DNA of 64,000 bases from Pseudomonas iridis (GTDB taxonomy: Bacteria; Pseudomonadota; Gammaproteobacteria; Pseudomonadales; Pseudomonadaceae): the NCBI RefSeq assembly GCF_017980685.1, contig NZ_JACXXO010000020.1, positions 1 to 64,000 of the forward strand, written 5' to 3'. Position numbers and translations under genes: made by a program. Positions 45,857 through 54,409 of this stretch are shown one piece after another (position 1 is the first letter of the stretch; every line of letters starts with the position of its first letter). Below the pieces are notes generated by a model. The model was not told where the DNA came from. It was given only the letters and a program-made list of their open reading frames with translations, and made no database searches.

Positions 45857-47056
45857 TTACAGGCCGGAAAGGCCAAGGGCTGGATCGATGCCATCAAGTA
45901 CGTCGGCCAAAGCCTGAGCCTTGTCGGCGATCTGCTTGCGTTGCGCGCCGCTGATGGCGTCGTAGCTGGCGTAGCCGTCCTTGACCTTGTAGCTGTTCAG
46001 TTCGTTGTCGAAGCCGGCCAGCGTCTGGTCGATTTTCGGCAACAGTTCCGCCGCCGACTTGCTCAGCATCGGCCGCAGCAGATCGACCACTTTGTGTGCG
46101 GTTTGCAGATTGGCGGCGAAACCGTTGAGGTCGCTGTGGCTGTAGCGTTCTTCTTCACCGCTGGCGGCACGCACGTCGGCGAGGGTGTTGAGGTTGCGCA
46201 CGACGATCTTGACCAGTTGCTCGGGTGGCAACGATTGCGCGAGCAGTTGCTGTCTCAGCGTGGTGACGTCGCTCACCAGACGCTGGGCGACGGCGGCGAG
46301 ATCATCGAGTTGGCGTTGCTGGAACAGCGCGTATTCGATGCGGTGGAAACCGACGAACGCCGGATCCTGCTCGCGCTTCTCGAAGTAATCGGCGCGCGCA
46401 TTGATGCGGTTGTCCAGTTCGGCCAGTCGCTGAGCCGCTGGGGCCAAGCGTTGATACGCCGCCCGCGCCGGCAGGTACAACGCCTGCGCCTGACTCAAGT
46501 CACCGCTGGCAATCGCCTGATTGAGCGCGGTGGTGGTTTTGATCAACGCGCTGCCCTGGCTGGCCAGATACACACGGAATTCCGACAGCGGCCCGATAAA
46601 GGCCACCATCGACGGCTTGGCTTTCGAGGCGGCGTCAGAAGCGGCGGTCGGTGTCACATGCAGGGTGCCGCGCGGGTTGCTCAGCAGGCCGCAAGTGATG
46701 GCGTAGTCGCCGGGTTGCAGGTTGGCATTGATCACCTGGCTCAGGCCCGGGGCGATGTTTTCACGCTCTTCGACCACCAGCACGCCGTCGAGGATTTCCC
46801 ATTCCACCGCCCGTTCGGAGCGGTTGACGATGCGGAAACTGGCGCGACCGGCCGGGACTGTCAGGGCGTTCGGCTGGCAATTGCCCGGATGAATGTTGAC
46901 CACCACTTCATCGTGGTTGTGCTGACGCTTGGCCGCGGCCATTTTCGAGGCGTACCAGAACAGGCCACCGGCGGCGATCATCACGATCACCGAACCGGCC
47001 AGCGCCCAACGCAAGGCACGGGGAGGCGAGGCCTGAGGAGTATTAGGCTTTGACAT
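45857..47056 (-). CDS. efeO: EfeO with cupredoxin and M75 domains
   Basis: A 399-residue periplasmic iron-binding protein. One N-terminal membrane or signal segment (residues 15-38) is followed by a cupredoxin-like domain (residues 40-140, cysteines in NCQPNAL and ITCGLL), then an M75 domain with the HxxE site GFHRIEYALF. This is the full-length EfeO architecture. It is thought to oxidise or bind iron and pass it to EfeU. ATG 47056 fits the family start. It begins nine bases after efeU. The following genes are efeB and a second M75 protein. Confidence 0.94.
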   Translation of the reverse strand: MSKPNTPQASPPRALRWALAGSVIVMIAAGGLFWYASKMAAAKRQHNHDEVVVNIHPGNCQPNALTVPAGRASFRIVNRSERAVEWEILDGVLVVEERENIAPGLSQVINANLQPGDYAITCGLLSNPRGTLHVTPTAASDAASKAKPSMVAFIGPLSEFRVYLASQGSALIKTTTALNQAIASGDLSQAQALYLPARAAYQRLAPAAQRLAELDNRINARADYFEKREQDPAFVGFHRIEYALFQQRQLDDLAAVAQRLVSDVTTLRQQLLAQSLPPEQLVKIVVRNLNTLADVRAASGEEERYSHSDLNGFAANLQTAHKVVDLLRPMLSKSAAELLPKIDQTLAGFDNELNSYKVKDGYASYDAISGAQRKQIADKAQALADVLDGIDPALGLSGL

Positions 47057-47064
47057 AAGTGCCC

Positions 47065-47904
47065 TTATTGGCTGGAAGCAGAAGACGATTGCGCGACAGG
47101 CTTGGGCGCGGGCAGAAAGAACATCGCCAGCGCCAGCAGCAGATAGATCAGGTATGCGCCAAGGGTGCTGACCGTCGGCGCATCCTGATAACCGAACATG
47201 CCGGCCAGCACCGAGCCCAGCGGGCCATCCATCGGCAGCGTCGCGCTGAAATCGAAGAGCACGGTTTGCAGGTGATTCCACACGCCGGCTTCATGCAGGG
47301 CTTGCACCGAATTGGCGAGAATTCCCGCGGCCACGACCAGAATGAACAACCCGGTCCACTTGAAAAATGCCGAGAGGTTGAGGCGCATGCTGCCGCTGTA
47401 GATGAGGAAGCCAACGATGATCGCCAGAATCAGGCCGAGCAGGGCGCCAATCGGCGCGCTCGGGCCTTCGCTCTGCTGGAACACTGCGAGCAAAAAGAAC
47501 ACGGTTTCCAGACCCTCTCGCGCCACGGCAAAGAAGACCATGGCGATCAGCGCAATCACCTGATTTCTGGACGAGGTCAGCGCCTGATCCAGCGAGGCGT
47601 GCAGCGAATGCTTGATCGACCGCGCGACCTTGCGCATCCAGAACACCATCGAGCTGAGAATCGCCACGGCCGCCAACCCGACTACGCCTTCGAACAGTTC
47701 CTGCTGCTTTTGCGGGAATTCGGCGCTGACCAGTTCCAGACCACCGCCGACCAGCAATGCCAGGGCTGCCGCGAGAAAAACACCGATCCACACGGCGGGC
47801 ATCCATTCGCCGCGGCCGGTCTGTTGCAGGTAGCTGGCGATAATGCCAACGATCAACGCGGCTTCAATGCCTTCGCGCAGCATGATCAGAAAGGGAACGA
47901 GCAT
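47065..47904 (-). CDS. efeU: EfeU/FTR1-type iron permease
   Basis: A 279-residue inner-membrane permease with about seven helices. Two REGxE iron-passage motifs, LREGIEAAL at the start and VAREGLETVFF in the middle, are diagnostic for the FTR1/EfeU family. It imports iron that EfeO/EfeB have handled, favouring acidic or ferrous conditions. The ATG at 47904 is the family start; a longer frame to 47955 lies over the Fur box. It is the first gene of the leftward efeUOB-efeO2 operon. Confidence 0.94.
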   Translation of the reverse strand: MLVPFLIMLREGIEAALIVGIIASYLQQTGRGEWMPAVWIGVFLAAALALLVGGGLELVSAEFPQKQQELFEGVVGLAAVAILSSMVFWMRKVARSIKHSLHASLDQALTSSRNQVIALIAMVFFAVAREGLETVFFLLAVFQQSEGPSAPIGALLGLILAIIVGFLIYSGSMRLNLSAFFKWTGLFILVVAAGILANSVQALHEAGVWNHLQTVLFDFSATLPMDGPLGSVLAGMFGYQDAPTVSTLGAYLIYLLLALAMFFLPAPKPVAQSSSASSQ

Positions 47905-47944
47905 TCGGTATCCGCGGTGATTTAGATAGGAAGCTAAGTTGTAA

Positions 47945-47963
47945 CATAATGACACTCATTCTC
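47945..47963 (-). promoter_or_regulatory. Fur box of the efe operon
   Basis: Read leftward, GAGAATGAGTGTCATTATG agrees with the 19-base Fur consensus at 14 of 19 positions. It lies 41-59 bases before the efeU start, so iron repression of the operon by Fur is expected. The rest of the gap up to 48210 holds a REP pair and no other gene. Confidence 0.78.
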
Positions 47964-48031
47964 ATATGGCAATCATTGACAAGAACCTGAACGCAAGCTG
48001 AACAACATGACGTTATGTTCAGCACAGAACC

Positions 48032-48125
48032 CTGTGGGAGCAGGCTTGCCCGCGATGGCGTCCTGTCAGTCAACAGAAATGCCAGCTGTTCCATTGCAAT
48101 CGCGGGCAAGCCCGCTCCCACAGGG
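48032..48125. repeat. REP pair (type B), inward-facing
   Basis: TGTGGGAGCAGGCTTGCCCG and GCGGGCAAGCCCGCTCCCAC in inverted orientation. This is a sister form of the type A repeats, between efeU and the AraC gene. Confidence 0.9.
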
Positions 48126-48210
48126 TTTTGCATTGTTTTCGGGCCAGCAACGCGCGGGTGGCTGCGGTAAGATGCCCGTCACTCAAAAACAACAAGGTCT
48201 GCCGCGTTCC

Positions 48211-49227
48211 ATGTCGGAAAAAGACACCATCGCCGTGCAACTGGTGCGTGAAGCGCTGCTGCAAAGTTGCGCCCCAGGCGTGGCCAGGGAAGAACTGTTG
48301 AACAAGGTCGGCATTGCCCCGACCTTGCTGGAAACCGGCGAGGGCCGGGTGCCGGCATCGCAATATGCAAAGCTCTGGCGTCTGTTGGCTCGGCGGGGGG
48401 ATGACGAGTTCTTCGGCATGGACCCGCGCAAGCTCAAGTCCGGCAGTCTGGAGTTCCTTTGCCGCAGCGCCATGGCACAACCGACGCTGGCAGCCGGTTT
48501 GAGCACGGGCCTGAGTTTCCTGTCGTTGATGCTTGAGCGCCTGCCGGCGCAACTGGTGCATCAGCAGAGTCTTGCGGAAATTGTCCTGCTTGAAGACGAT
48601 CCGGAACCACGCCGCGCGTTTACCTACTTCACCTATTGGATGATCGTCCACGGCGTGGCCTGCTGGCTGGCGGGGCGGCGGATTCCGATCCTGGCCATCG
48701 AACTGCGCTGCCCGGCGCCGGACTTTACCGATGACTACCGGGTGATGTTCTCGGACAACCTGCGCTTTGATCGGCCACGCACGCGGATGATCTTTTCCGC
48801 CGATTGCCTCGATCTGCCGATCAAACGTTCCGCCGAGGAGCTCAAGCGCTTCCTGGCTCACGCGCCGGCCAACATTCTGGTCAAGTACCGCGACCCGCAG
48901 AGCCTGGCCAGCCGGATCAAACACGATTTGCGTCAGTTGCCTGCCGAGCAGTGGCCGGAAACTGAAGCGCTGGCCCAGCAACTGTGCATGTCGGCCTCGA
49001 CGTTGCGCCGTCGCCTGGCCGAGGAAGGGCAGACGTATCAGGGCCTCAAGGACAGCGTGCGCAAGGAACTGGCGATTGTCTGGCTGGCCGAGCCTTCGAT
49101 CAGCTTTGTCGAGATCGCCAGCCGCTTGGGGTTTGCCGATGCGAGTTCGTTCTACAAGGCGTTTCGCAAGTGGTCGGGGTCAAATCCGGGGCATTACCGG
49201 ACGCTGATCCTTAACGAAGCCGTCTGA
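48211..49227 (+). CDS. AraC-family regulator (OruR/ArgR-like arabinose-type sensor)
   Basis: A 338-residue protein. The N-terminal 200 residues form the AraC 'arabinose-binding' type domain of Pseudomonas regulators (LEFLCRSAMAQPTLAAGLSTG). The last 100 hold two helix-turn-helix units (AQQLCMSASTLRRRLAEEGQ and IASRLGFADASSFYKAFRKWSG). ATG 48211 is chosen; ATG 48172 is an alternative. It lies directly upstream of, and in line with, the acyl-CoA degradation genes and most likely activates them in response to an acid or acyl-CoA. The ligand is unknown. Confidence 0.88.
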   Translation: MSEKDTIAVQLVREALLQSCAPGVAREELLNKVGIAPTLLETGEGRVPASQYAKLWRLLARRGDDEFFGMDPRKLKSGSLEFLCRSAMAQPTLAAGLSTGLSFLSLMLERLPAQLVHQQSLAEIVLLEDDPEPRRAFTYFTYWMIVHGVACWLAGRRIPILAIELRCPAPDFTDDYRVMFSDNLRFDRPRTRMIFSADCLDLPIKRSAEELKRFLAHAPANILVKYRDPQSLASRIKHDLRQLPAEQWPETEALAQQLCMSASTLRRRLAEEGQTYQGLKDSVRKELAIVWLAEPSISFVEIASRLGFADASSFYKAFRKWSGSNPGHYRTLILNEAV

Positions 49228-49256
49228 TCCGAATTCCATGTTGGCTGATCTGGCCC

Positions 49257-49326
49257 CTTCGCGAGCAGGCTCGCTCCCACAGGGTGAACGCATTTCAAAT
49301 GTGGGAGCGAGCCTGCTCGCGAAGGC
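49257..49326. repeat. REP pair (type A), outward-facing
   Basis: GCGAGCAGGCTCGCTCCCAC followed 24 bases later by GTGGGAGCGAGCCTGCTCGC. It lies between the AraC gene and the acyl-CoA ligase gene. Confidence 0.92.
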
Positions 49327-49422
49327 GGCAATCCTGGCGGCACATTTCTTGAACCCTGGCCAAACCAGTCAGCCACTTTGATGGCTTTGACCATTGCCCC
49401 AAGCCCCTTACAGCGCGACTAT

Positions 49423-49466
49423 CCCTCTGTTGTTTACGGTTCCCAGCCTAATAAAAACACAGAGGG
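49423..49466 (+). promoter_or_regulatory. Inverted repeat overlapping the ribosome-binding site of the acyl-CoA ligase gene
   Basis: CCCTCTGT at 49423-49430 is the reverse complement of ACAGAGGG at 49459-49466. The right arm contains the Shine-Dalgarno AGAGGG. It could be an operator or an mRNA hairpin that hides the site. Confidence 0.5.
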
Positions 49467-49475
49467 ATTCTGGCA

Positions 49476-51140
49476 ATGCGCGACTACTTGTCTGCCACCG
49501 AACAGTTCAACTATCAGCACACTGTGGATGCCGCACTCAGCGGCTCGCTTGAGGCGCTCAACGCCTGCGTCGAATGTTGCGACCGCCATGCATTGCCGGG
49601 GCGCATCGCGCTGTTCTGGGAAGGCCGCGACGGCGCCAGCGCGACGTACACCTTCAGCGACTTGCAGGACAAAGCCGCGCGATTCGCCAATTTCCTCCTC
49701 GCCCAAGGCGTGCGCAAGGGTGACAAGGTCGCCGGCCTGCTGCCACGCAATATCGAATTGCTCATCACCGTTTTCGCCACCTGGCGTATCGGCGCGGTCT
49801 ATCAACCGCTGTTCACCGCGTTCGGGCCCAAGGCCCTCGAACATCGACTGAACAGCTCCGGCGCCAAAGTCGTGGTGACCGACGCCGTCAACCGGCCGAA
49901 ACTCGCTGAAGTTGCCGACTGCCCGACGCTGGTCACGGTCGGCGGCGCCAAGGGCCAGGGCATTGTCCGTGGCGATTTCAGTTTCTGGGCTGAACTGGCC
50001 AATTATTCCAACGTCTGCGAACCCGTGCTGCTGAGCGGCGAAGACCCGTTCCTGCTGATGTTTACCTCGGGCACCACCGGCCCGGCGAAAGCCCTGTCGG
50101 TACCGCTCAAGGCGATCGTCGCGTTCCAGAGTTACACCCGTGATGCGGTGGATCTGCGCCCGGAAGATGCATTCTGGAACGTCGCCGATCCGGGTTGGGC
50201 CTATGGCATCTATTTCGGCGTCACCGGCCCGTTGGCAATGGGGCATCCGATCACGTTCTACGATGGCCCGTTCACCCTCGAAAGCACCTGCCGGGTGATC
50301 AACAAGTATGGGATCACCAACCTCACCGGTTCGCCGACGGCCTATCGTCTGCTGATTGCCGGCGGTGACGAGTTCGCCAGGTCAATCAAGGGCAAGCTGC
50401 GGATCGTCAGCAGCGCGGGCGAACCGCTGAACCCGGAAGTGATCCGCTGGTTCGCTGACAACCTTGATGTGGTCATCCACGACCATTACGGCCAGACCGA
50501 ACTGGGCATGGTGCTGTGTAACCACCACGGCCTCGACCATGCAGTTCACGCTGGCGCCGCCGGTTTCGCCTCGCCGGGTCATCGCATTGTGGTGCTCGAC
50601 GAGCAGCATAAGGAACTGGGCGTCGGCCAGCCAGGCATCCTCGCCATCGACCGTGCCAACTCGCCGATGTGCTGGTTTGGCGGCTATGAAGGCGCACCGA
50701 CCAAAGCCTTCGTCGGCGATTACTACCTGAGTGGCGACACGGTGGAGTTGAACCCGGATGGCAGCATCAGTTTCGTCGGCCGCAGCGACGACGTGATTAC
50801 CACATCTGGCTACCGCGTCGGCCCATTCGACGTCGAAAGCGCATTGATCGAGCATCCGGCCGTGGTCGAGGCCGCGGTGGTCGGCAAACCCGATCCGGAG
50901 CGCACCGAACTGGTCAAAGCCTTCGTGGTGCTCAGCGCGCAATACCGCGCGGCACCAGAGTTGGCCGAAGAACTTCGCCAGCACGTACGAAAACGTCTGG
51001 CCGCCCATTCGTACCCGCGTGAAATCGAATTTGTCAGCGAATTGCCCAAGACCCCGAGCGGCAAATTGCAGCGCTTTATCTTGCGCAACCAGGAAATCGC
51101 CAAGGCTCAAGAGGCCGCGGCGCACAACGTTTCAGCTTGA
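49476..51140 (+). CDS. AMP-forming acyl-CoA synthetase (short/medium acid-CoA ligase)
   Basis: A 554-residue ANL-superfamily ligase. The P-loop-like motif MFTSGTTGPAKA, the YGQTELGMV segment (A5) and the C-terminal hinge SGYRVGP followed by TPSGKLQR (catalytic Lys) are all present. It activates a carboxylic acid with ATP to its CoA ester; the closest groups are acetyl/propionyl and medium-chain acid ligases. The order of genes suggests a branched or short-chain acid such as 2-methylbutyrate. It is the first gene of a five-gene rightward cluster. Confidence 0.9.
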   Translation: MRDYLSATEQFNYQHTVDAALSGSLEALNACVECCDRHALPGRIALFWEGRDGASATYTFSDLQDKAARFANFLLAQGVRKGDKVAGLLPRNIELLITVFATWRIGAVYQPLFTAFGPKALEHRLNSSGAKVVVTDAVNRPKLAEVADCPTLVTVGGAKGQGIVRGDFSFWAELANYSNVCEPVLLSGEDPFLLMFTSGTTGPAKALSVPLKAIVAFQSYTRDAVDLRPEDAFWNVADPGWAYGIYFGVTGPLAMGHPITFYDGPFTLESTCRVINKYGITNLTGSPTAYRLLIAGGDEFARSIKGKLRIVSSAGEPLNPEVIRWFADNLDVVIHDHYGQTELGMVLCNHHGLDHAVHAGAAGFASPGHRIVVLDEQHKELGVGQPGILAIDRANSPMCWFGGYEGAPTKAFVGDYYLSGDTVELNPDGSISFVGRSDDVITTSGYRVGPFDVESALIEHPAVVEAAVVGKPDPERTELVKAFVVLSAQYRAAPELAEELRQHVRKRLAAHSYPREIEFVSELPKTPSGKLQRFILRNQEIAKAQEAAAHNVSA

Positions 51141-51156
51141 ATCGAAGGAAACAGTC

Positions 51157-51918
51157 ATGCAGATCGAGAACAAGGTTTTTATCGTCACTGGCGGCGCTTC
51201 CGGCCTGGGTGCAGCCACCGCTGAATTGCTGGTGAATGCCGGCGCCAAAGTGATGCTGGTGGACATGAACGCCGAAGCGGTTGCCGCGCAGGCCCAACGC
51301 CTGGGTGCGCAAAGCGTCGTCGCTGACATCAGTAATGAAGCCGCCGCCGAAGCCGCCATACACGCGACCGTCACTGCATTCGGCAGCCTGAATGGTCTGG
51401 TCAACTGCGCCGGCATCGTCCGTGGCGAGAAGATCCTTGGCAAGAACGGCCCGCACGTATTGTCCAGTTTCGCCCAGGTGATCAACGTCAACCTGGTCGG
51501 CAGCTTCAACATGTTGCGCCTGGCCGCTGCGGCGATTGCCGAGAGCGAGGCCAATGCTGATGGCGAGCGCGGCGTGATCATCAACACCGCCTCGGTAGCG
51601 GCATTCGACGGCCAGATTGGTCAGGCCGCGTATGCAGCGTCAAAAGGCGCCATCGCCAGTCTGACCCTGCCGGCCGCCCGTGAACTGGCGCGCTTCGGCA
51701 TCCGCGTGATGACCATCGCCCCGGGCATTTTTGAAACGCCGATGATGGCCGGCATGACCCCGGAAGTCCGCGACTCGCTGGCGGCCGGCGTACCGTTCCC
51801 GCCGCGTCTGGGCAAGCCTGCCGAGTACGCCGCGCTGGTTCGGCATATCATCGAAAACAGCATGCTCAACGGTGAGGTGATCCGTCTCGACGGCGCCTTG
51901 CGCATGGCCGCCAGGTAA
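51157..51918 (+). CDS. SDR-type 3-hydroxyacyl-CoA dehydrogenase (type 2, HSD10-like)
   Basis: A 253-residue SDR with TGGASGLG, the Asp pocket of an NAD enzyme (LVDMNAE), NCAG, catalytic Ser (NTASVAAF) and Tyr-Lys (YAASKGA). The long insertion and the ending SMLNGEVIRLDGALRM resemble human 17-beta-HSD10, the 2-methyl-3-hydroxybutyryl-CoA dehydrogenase of isoleucine breakdown. It probably does the same NAD-dependent step here. AAGGAA precedes the ATG. It lies between the ligase and the thiolase. Confidence 0.91.
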   Translation: MQIENKVFIVTGGASGLGAATAELLVNAGAKVMLVDMNAEAVAAQAQRLGAQSVVADISNEAAAEAAIHATVTAFGSLNGLVNCAGIVRGEKILGKNGPHVLSSFAQVINVNLVGSFNMLRLAAAAIAESEANADGERGVIINTASVAAFDGQIGQAAYAASKGAIASLTLPAARELARFGIRVMTIAPGIFETPMMAGMTPEVRDSLAAGVPFPPRLGKPAEYAALVRHIIENSMLNGEVIRLDGALRMAAR

Positions 51919-51930
51919 GGAGGATTTGTC

Positions 51931-53124
51931 ATGACTATTTCCAACGATCCGATTGTTATCGTCAGCGCCGTTCGCACCCCGATGGGCGGCTTTCAGGGCG
52001 AACTGAAAAGCCTCACCGCGCCGCAACTCGGCGCTGCCGCCATCAAGGCAGCGGTTGAACGCGCCGGTGTCGCCAGCGATGCGGTCGACGAAGTGCTGTT
52101 CGGTTGCGTATTGCCTGCGGGCCTCGGCCAGGCCCCGGCGCGGCAAGCAGCGCTCGGCGCCGGGCTGGATAAATCGACCCGTTGCACCACCGTCAACAAG
52201 ATGTGCGGCTCAGGCATGGAAACCACCATCCTGGCCCACGACATGCTGGTCGCTGGCAGCGCCGATGTGGTGATCGCTGGCGGCATGGAAAGCATGTCCA
52301 ACTCGCCGTATCTGCTGGATCGTGCCCGCGCCGGTTACCGCATGGGCCACGGCCGGGTGCTGGATTCGATGTTCCTCGATGGTCTCGAAGACGCGTACGA
52401 CAAGGGGCGCCTGATGGGTACCTTCGCCGAGGAGTGCGCCGACACCAATGAATTCAGCCGTGAAGCGCAGGACGCCTTCGCCATCGCCTCGACCACGCGC
52501 GCGCAACAGGCGATCAAGGACGGCCGCTTCAAGGACGAAATCGTCCCGCTGACCGTGACCGTCGGCAAAGAGCAGGTGCTGATCAGCAATGACGAACAGC
52601 CGCCGAAAGCCAAACTGGACAAGGTCGCTTCGCTGAAACCGGCGTTCCGCGAAGGCGGGACGGTGACGGCGGCGAACTCCAGTTCGATTTCTGACGGCGC
52701 AGCGGCGCTGGTGCTGATGCGTCAGTCGCAGGCGCAGAAACTTGGTTTGAAACCGCTGGCGGTCATTCACGGCCACTCGGCGTTCGCTGATACTCCGGGC
52801 CTGTTTCCGGTGGCACCGATCGGGGCGATCAACAAACTGGTGAAAAAGACCGGTTGGTCGCTGGCCGAGGTTGACCTGTTTGAAGTCAACGAAGCATTTG
52901 CGGTGGTTGCGATGGCGGCGATGAAGCATCTCGATATCCCGCACGAGAAGCTGAACATCCACGGCGGTGCTTGTGCGCTGGGCCATCCGATCGGTGCGTC
53001 GGGTGCGCGGATTCTGGTGACGTTGCTCTCGGCGTTGCGCCAGAACAATCTGAAACGCGGCATCGCGGCCATCTGCATTGGTGGCGGTGAAGCAACGGCC
53101 ATGGCCGTGGAATGCGTTTACTGA
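51931..53124 (+). CDS. Acetyl-CoA C-acyltransferase (thiolase)
   Basis: A 397-residue degradative thiolase. The acyl-accepting Cys92 lies in NKMCGSGME, His is in GGACALGHPIGASGAR, and the second Cys382 lies in CIGGGEATA. It cleaves a 3-ketoacyl-CoA; with the preceding SDR the substrate is probably 2-methylacetoacetyl-CoA or another short 3-ketoacyl-CoA, giving acetyl-CoA plus propionyl-CoA. A very strong AAGGAGG lies before the ATG. A type B REP pair separates it from the next gene. Confidence 0.94.
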   Translation: MTISNDPIVIVSAVRTPMGGFQGELKSLTAPQLGAAAIKAAVERAGVASDAVDEVLFGCVLPAGLGQAPARQAALGAGLDKSTRCTTVNKMCGSGMETTILAHDMLVAGSADVVIAGGMESMSNSPYLLDRARAGYRMGHGRVLDSMFLDGLEDAYDKGRLMGTFAEECADTNEFSREAQDAFAIASTTRAQQAIKDGRFKDEIVPLTVTVGKEQVLISNDEQPPKAKLDKVASLKPAFREGGTVTAANSSSISDGAAALVLMRQSQAQKLGLKPLAVIHGHSAFADTPGLFPVAPIGAINKLVKKTGWSLAEVDLFEVNEAFAVVAMAAMKHLDIPHEKLNIHGGACALGHPIGASGARILVTLLSALRQNNLKRGIAAICIGGGEATAMAVECVY

Positions 53125-53137
53125 AGTTGACACCTGA

Positions 53138-53233
53138 CCCTGTGGGAGCGGGCTTGCCCGCGATGGCGGTGGGGCAGACAGCCAATATTTTGATTGACAC
53201 GGCCTCATCGCGGGCAAGCCCGCTCCCACAGGG
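53138..53233. repeat. REP pair (type B), inward-facing
   Basis: TGTGGGAGCGGGCTTGCCCG and its mirror about 50 bases on, inside the catabolic gene run between thiolase and acyl-CoA dehydrogenase. Confidence 0.92.
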
Positions 53234-53266
53234 TTTTGCGTAGCAAACCGGATTTAAGGACTCACC

Positions 53267-54394
53267 ATGATCCCCAACGAAGACCAACAACAGATCCGCG
53301 ACATGGCCCGGCAGTTTGCCGAGGAACGGTTGAAACCGTTTGCCGCCGAGTGGGATCGCGAGCACCGCTTTCCCAAGGAAGCCATTGGCGAGATGGCCGA
53401 GCTGGGCTTTTTCGGCATGCTCGTGCCGGAGCAGTGGGGCGGTTGCGACACCGGTTACCTGGCCTACGCCATGGCGCTGGAAGAAATCGCCGCCGGCGAC
53501 GGTGCCTGCTCGACGATCATGAGCGTGCACAACTCGGTCGGCTGCGTGCCGATCCTCAAGTTCGGCAACGACGATCAACGCGAGCGTTTTCTCAAGCCGT
53601 TGGCCAGCGGCGCCATGCTCGGGGCTTTTGCGCTGACCGAACCGCAGGCCGGTTCCGACGCCAGCAGCCTGAAGACCCGCGCACGTCTGGAAGGCGATCA
53701 TTACGTGCTGAACGGCTGCAAACAGTTCATCACCTCCGGGCAAAACGCCGGGATCGTGATCGTCTTTGCGGTGACCGATCCAGGTGCCGGCAAGCGCGGG
53801 ATCAGCGCGTTTATCGTGCCGACCGACTCGCCGGGCTACAAAGTTGCCCGCGTCGAAGACAAGCTCGGCCAGCACGCCTCGGACACTTGCCAGATTCTCT
53901 TCGAAGACGTCAAAGTGCCGGTCTCCAACCGGTTGGGTGAGGAGGGCGAAGGTTACAAAATCGCCTTGGCCAACCTCGAAGGTGGCCGCGTCGGTATCGC
54001 CTCGCAATCGGTGGGCATGGCCCGTGCAGCATTCGAAGCGGCGCGCGATTACGCCCGTGACCGTGACACCTTTGGCAAGCCGATCATCGAGCATCAGGCG
54101 GTTGCTTTCCGTCTTGCCGACATGGCGACGCAAATCGCCGTCGCCCGGCAAATGGTGCATTACGCCGCGGCGCTGCGTGACAGCGGTCAACCGGCGCTGG
54201 TCGAAGCGTCCATGGCCAAACTGTTCGCCTCGGAGATGGCCGAGAAAGTCTGCTCGATGGCTTTGCAGACGCTCGGCGGTTACGGTTATCTCAACGATTT
54301 CCCGCTGGAGCGCATCTACCGCGACGTGCGCGTCTGCCAGATCTACGAAGGCACCAGCGATATTCAGCGCATGGTTATTTCGCGCAATCTTTGA
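53267..54394 (+). CDS. Short/branched-chain acyl-CoA dehydrogenase
   Basis: A 375-residue flavoprotein of the acyl-CoA dehydrogenase family. The FAD segment AFALTEPQAGSDASSL, the QTLGGYGY region and the catalytic Glu in IYEGTSDIQRM place it with short- and branched-chain members. It forms an enoyl-CoA from a saturated CoA ester, using electron-transfer flavoprotein. GGACTCACC leads the ATG. It lies 15 bases before the hydratase gene, and the two are surely co-transcribed. Confidence 0.94.
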   Translation: MIPNEDQQQIRDMARQFAEERLKPFAAEWDREHRFPKEAIGEMAELGFFGMLVPEQWGGCDTGYLAYAMALEEIAAGDGACSTIMSVHNSVGCVPILKFGNDDQRERFLKPLASGAMLGAFALTEPQAGSDASSLKTRARLEGDHYVLNGCKQFITSGQNAGIVIVFAVTDPGAGKRGISAFIVPTDSPGYKVARVEDKLGQHASDTCQILFEDVKVPVSNRLGEEGEGYKIALANLEGGRVGIASQSVGMARAAFEAARDYARDRDTFGKPIIEHQAVAFRLADMATQIAVARQMVHYAAALRDSGQPALVEASMAKLFASEMAEKVCSMALQTLGGYGYLNDFPLERIYRDVRVCQIYEGTSDIQRMVISRNL

Positions 54395-54409
54395 CCAGGA
54401 ATTTTATCC

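Noticed and set aside
12806..53233. Recurring short repeats considered as a CRISPR array
   Set aside because: Copies are scattered over 40 kb, are palindromic and occur as single pairs at gene ends. There is no regular spacing and there are no cas genes; the Cas4-like domain at 33 kb is part of a helicase.
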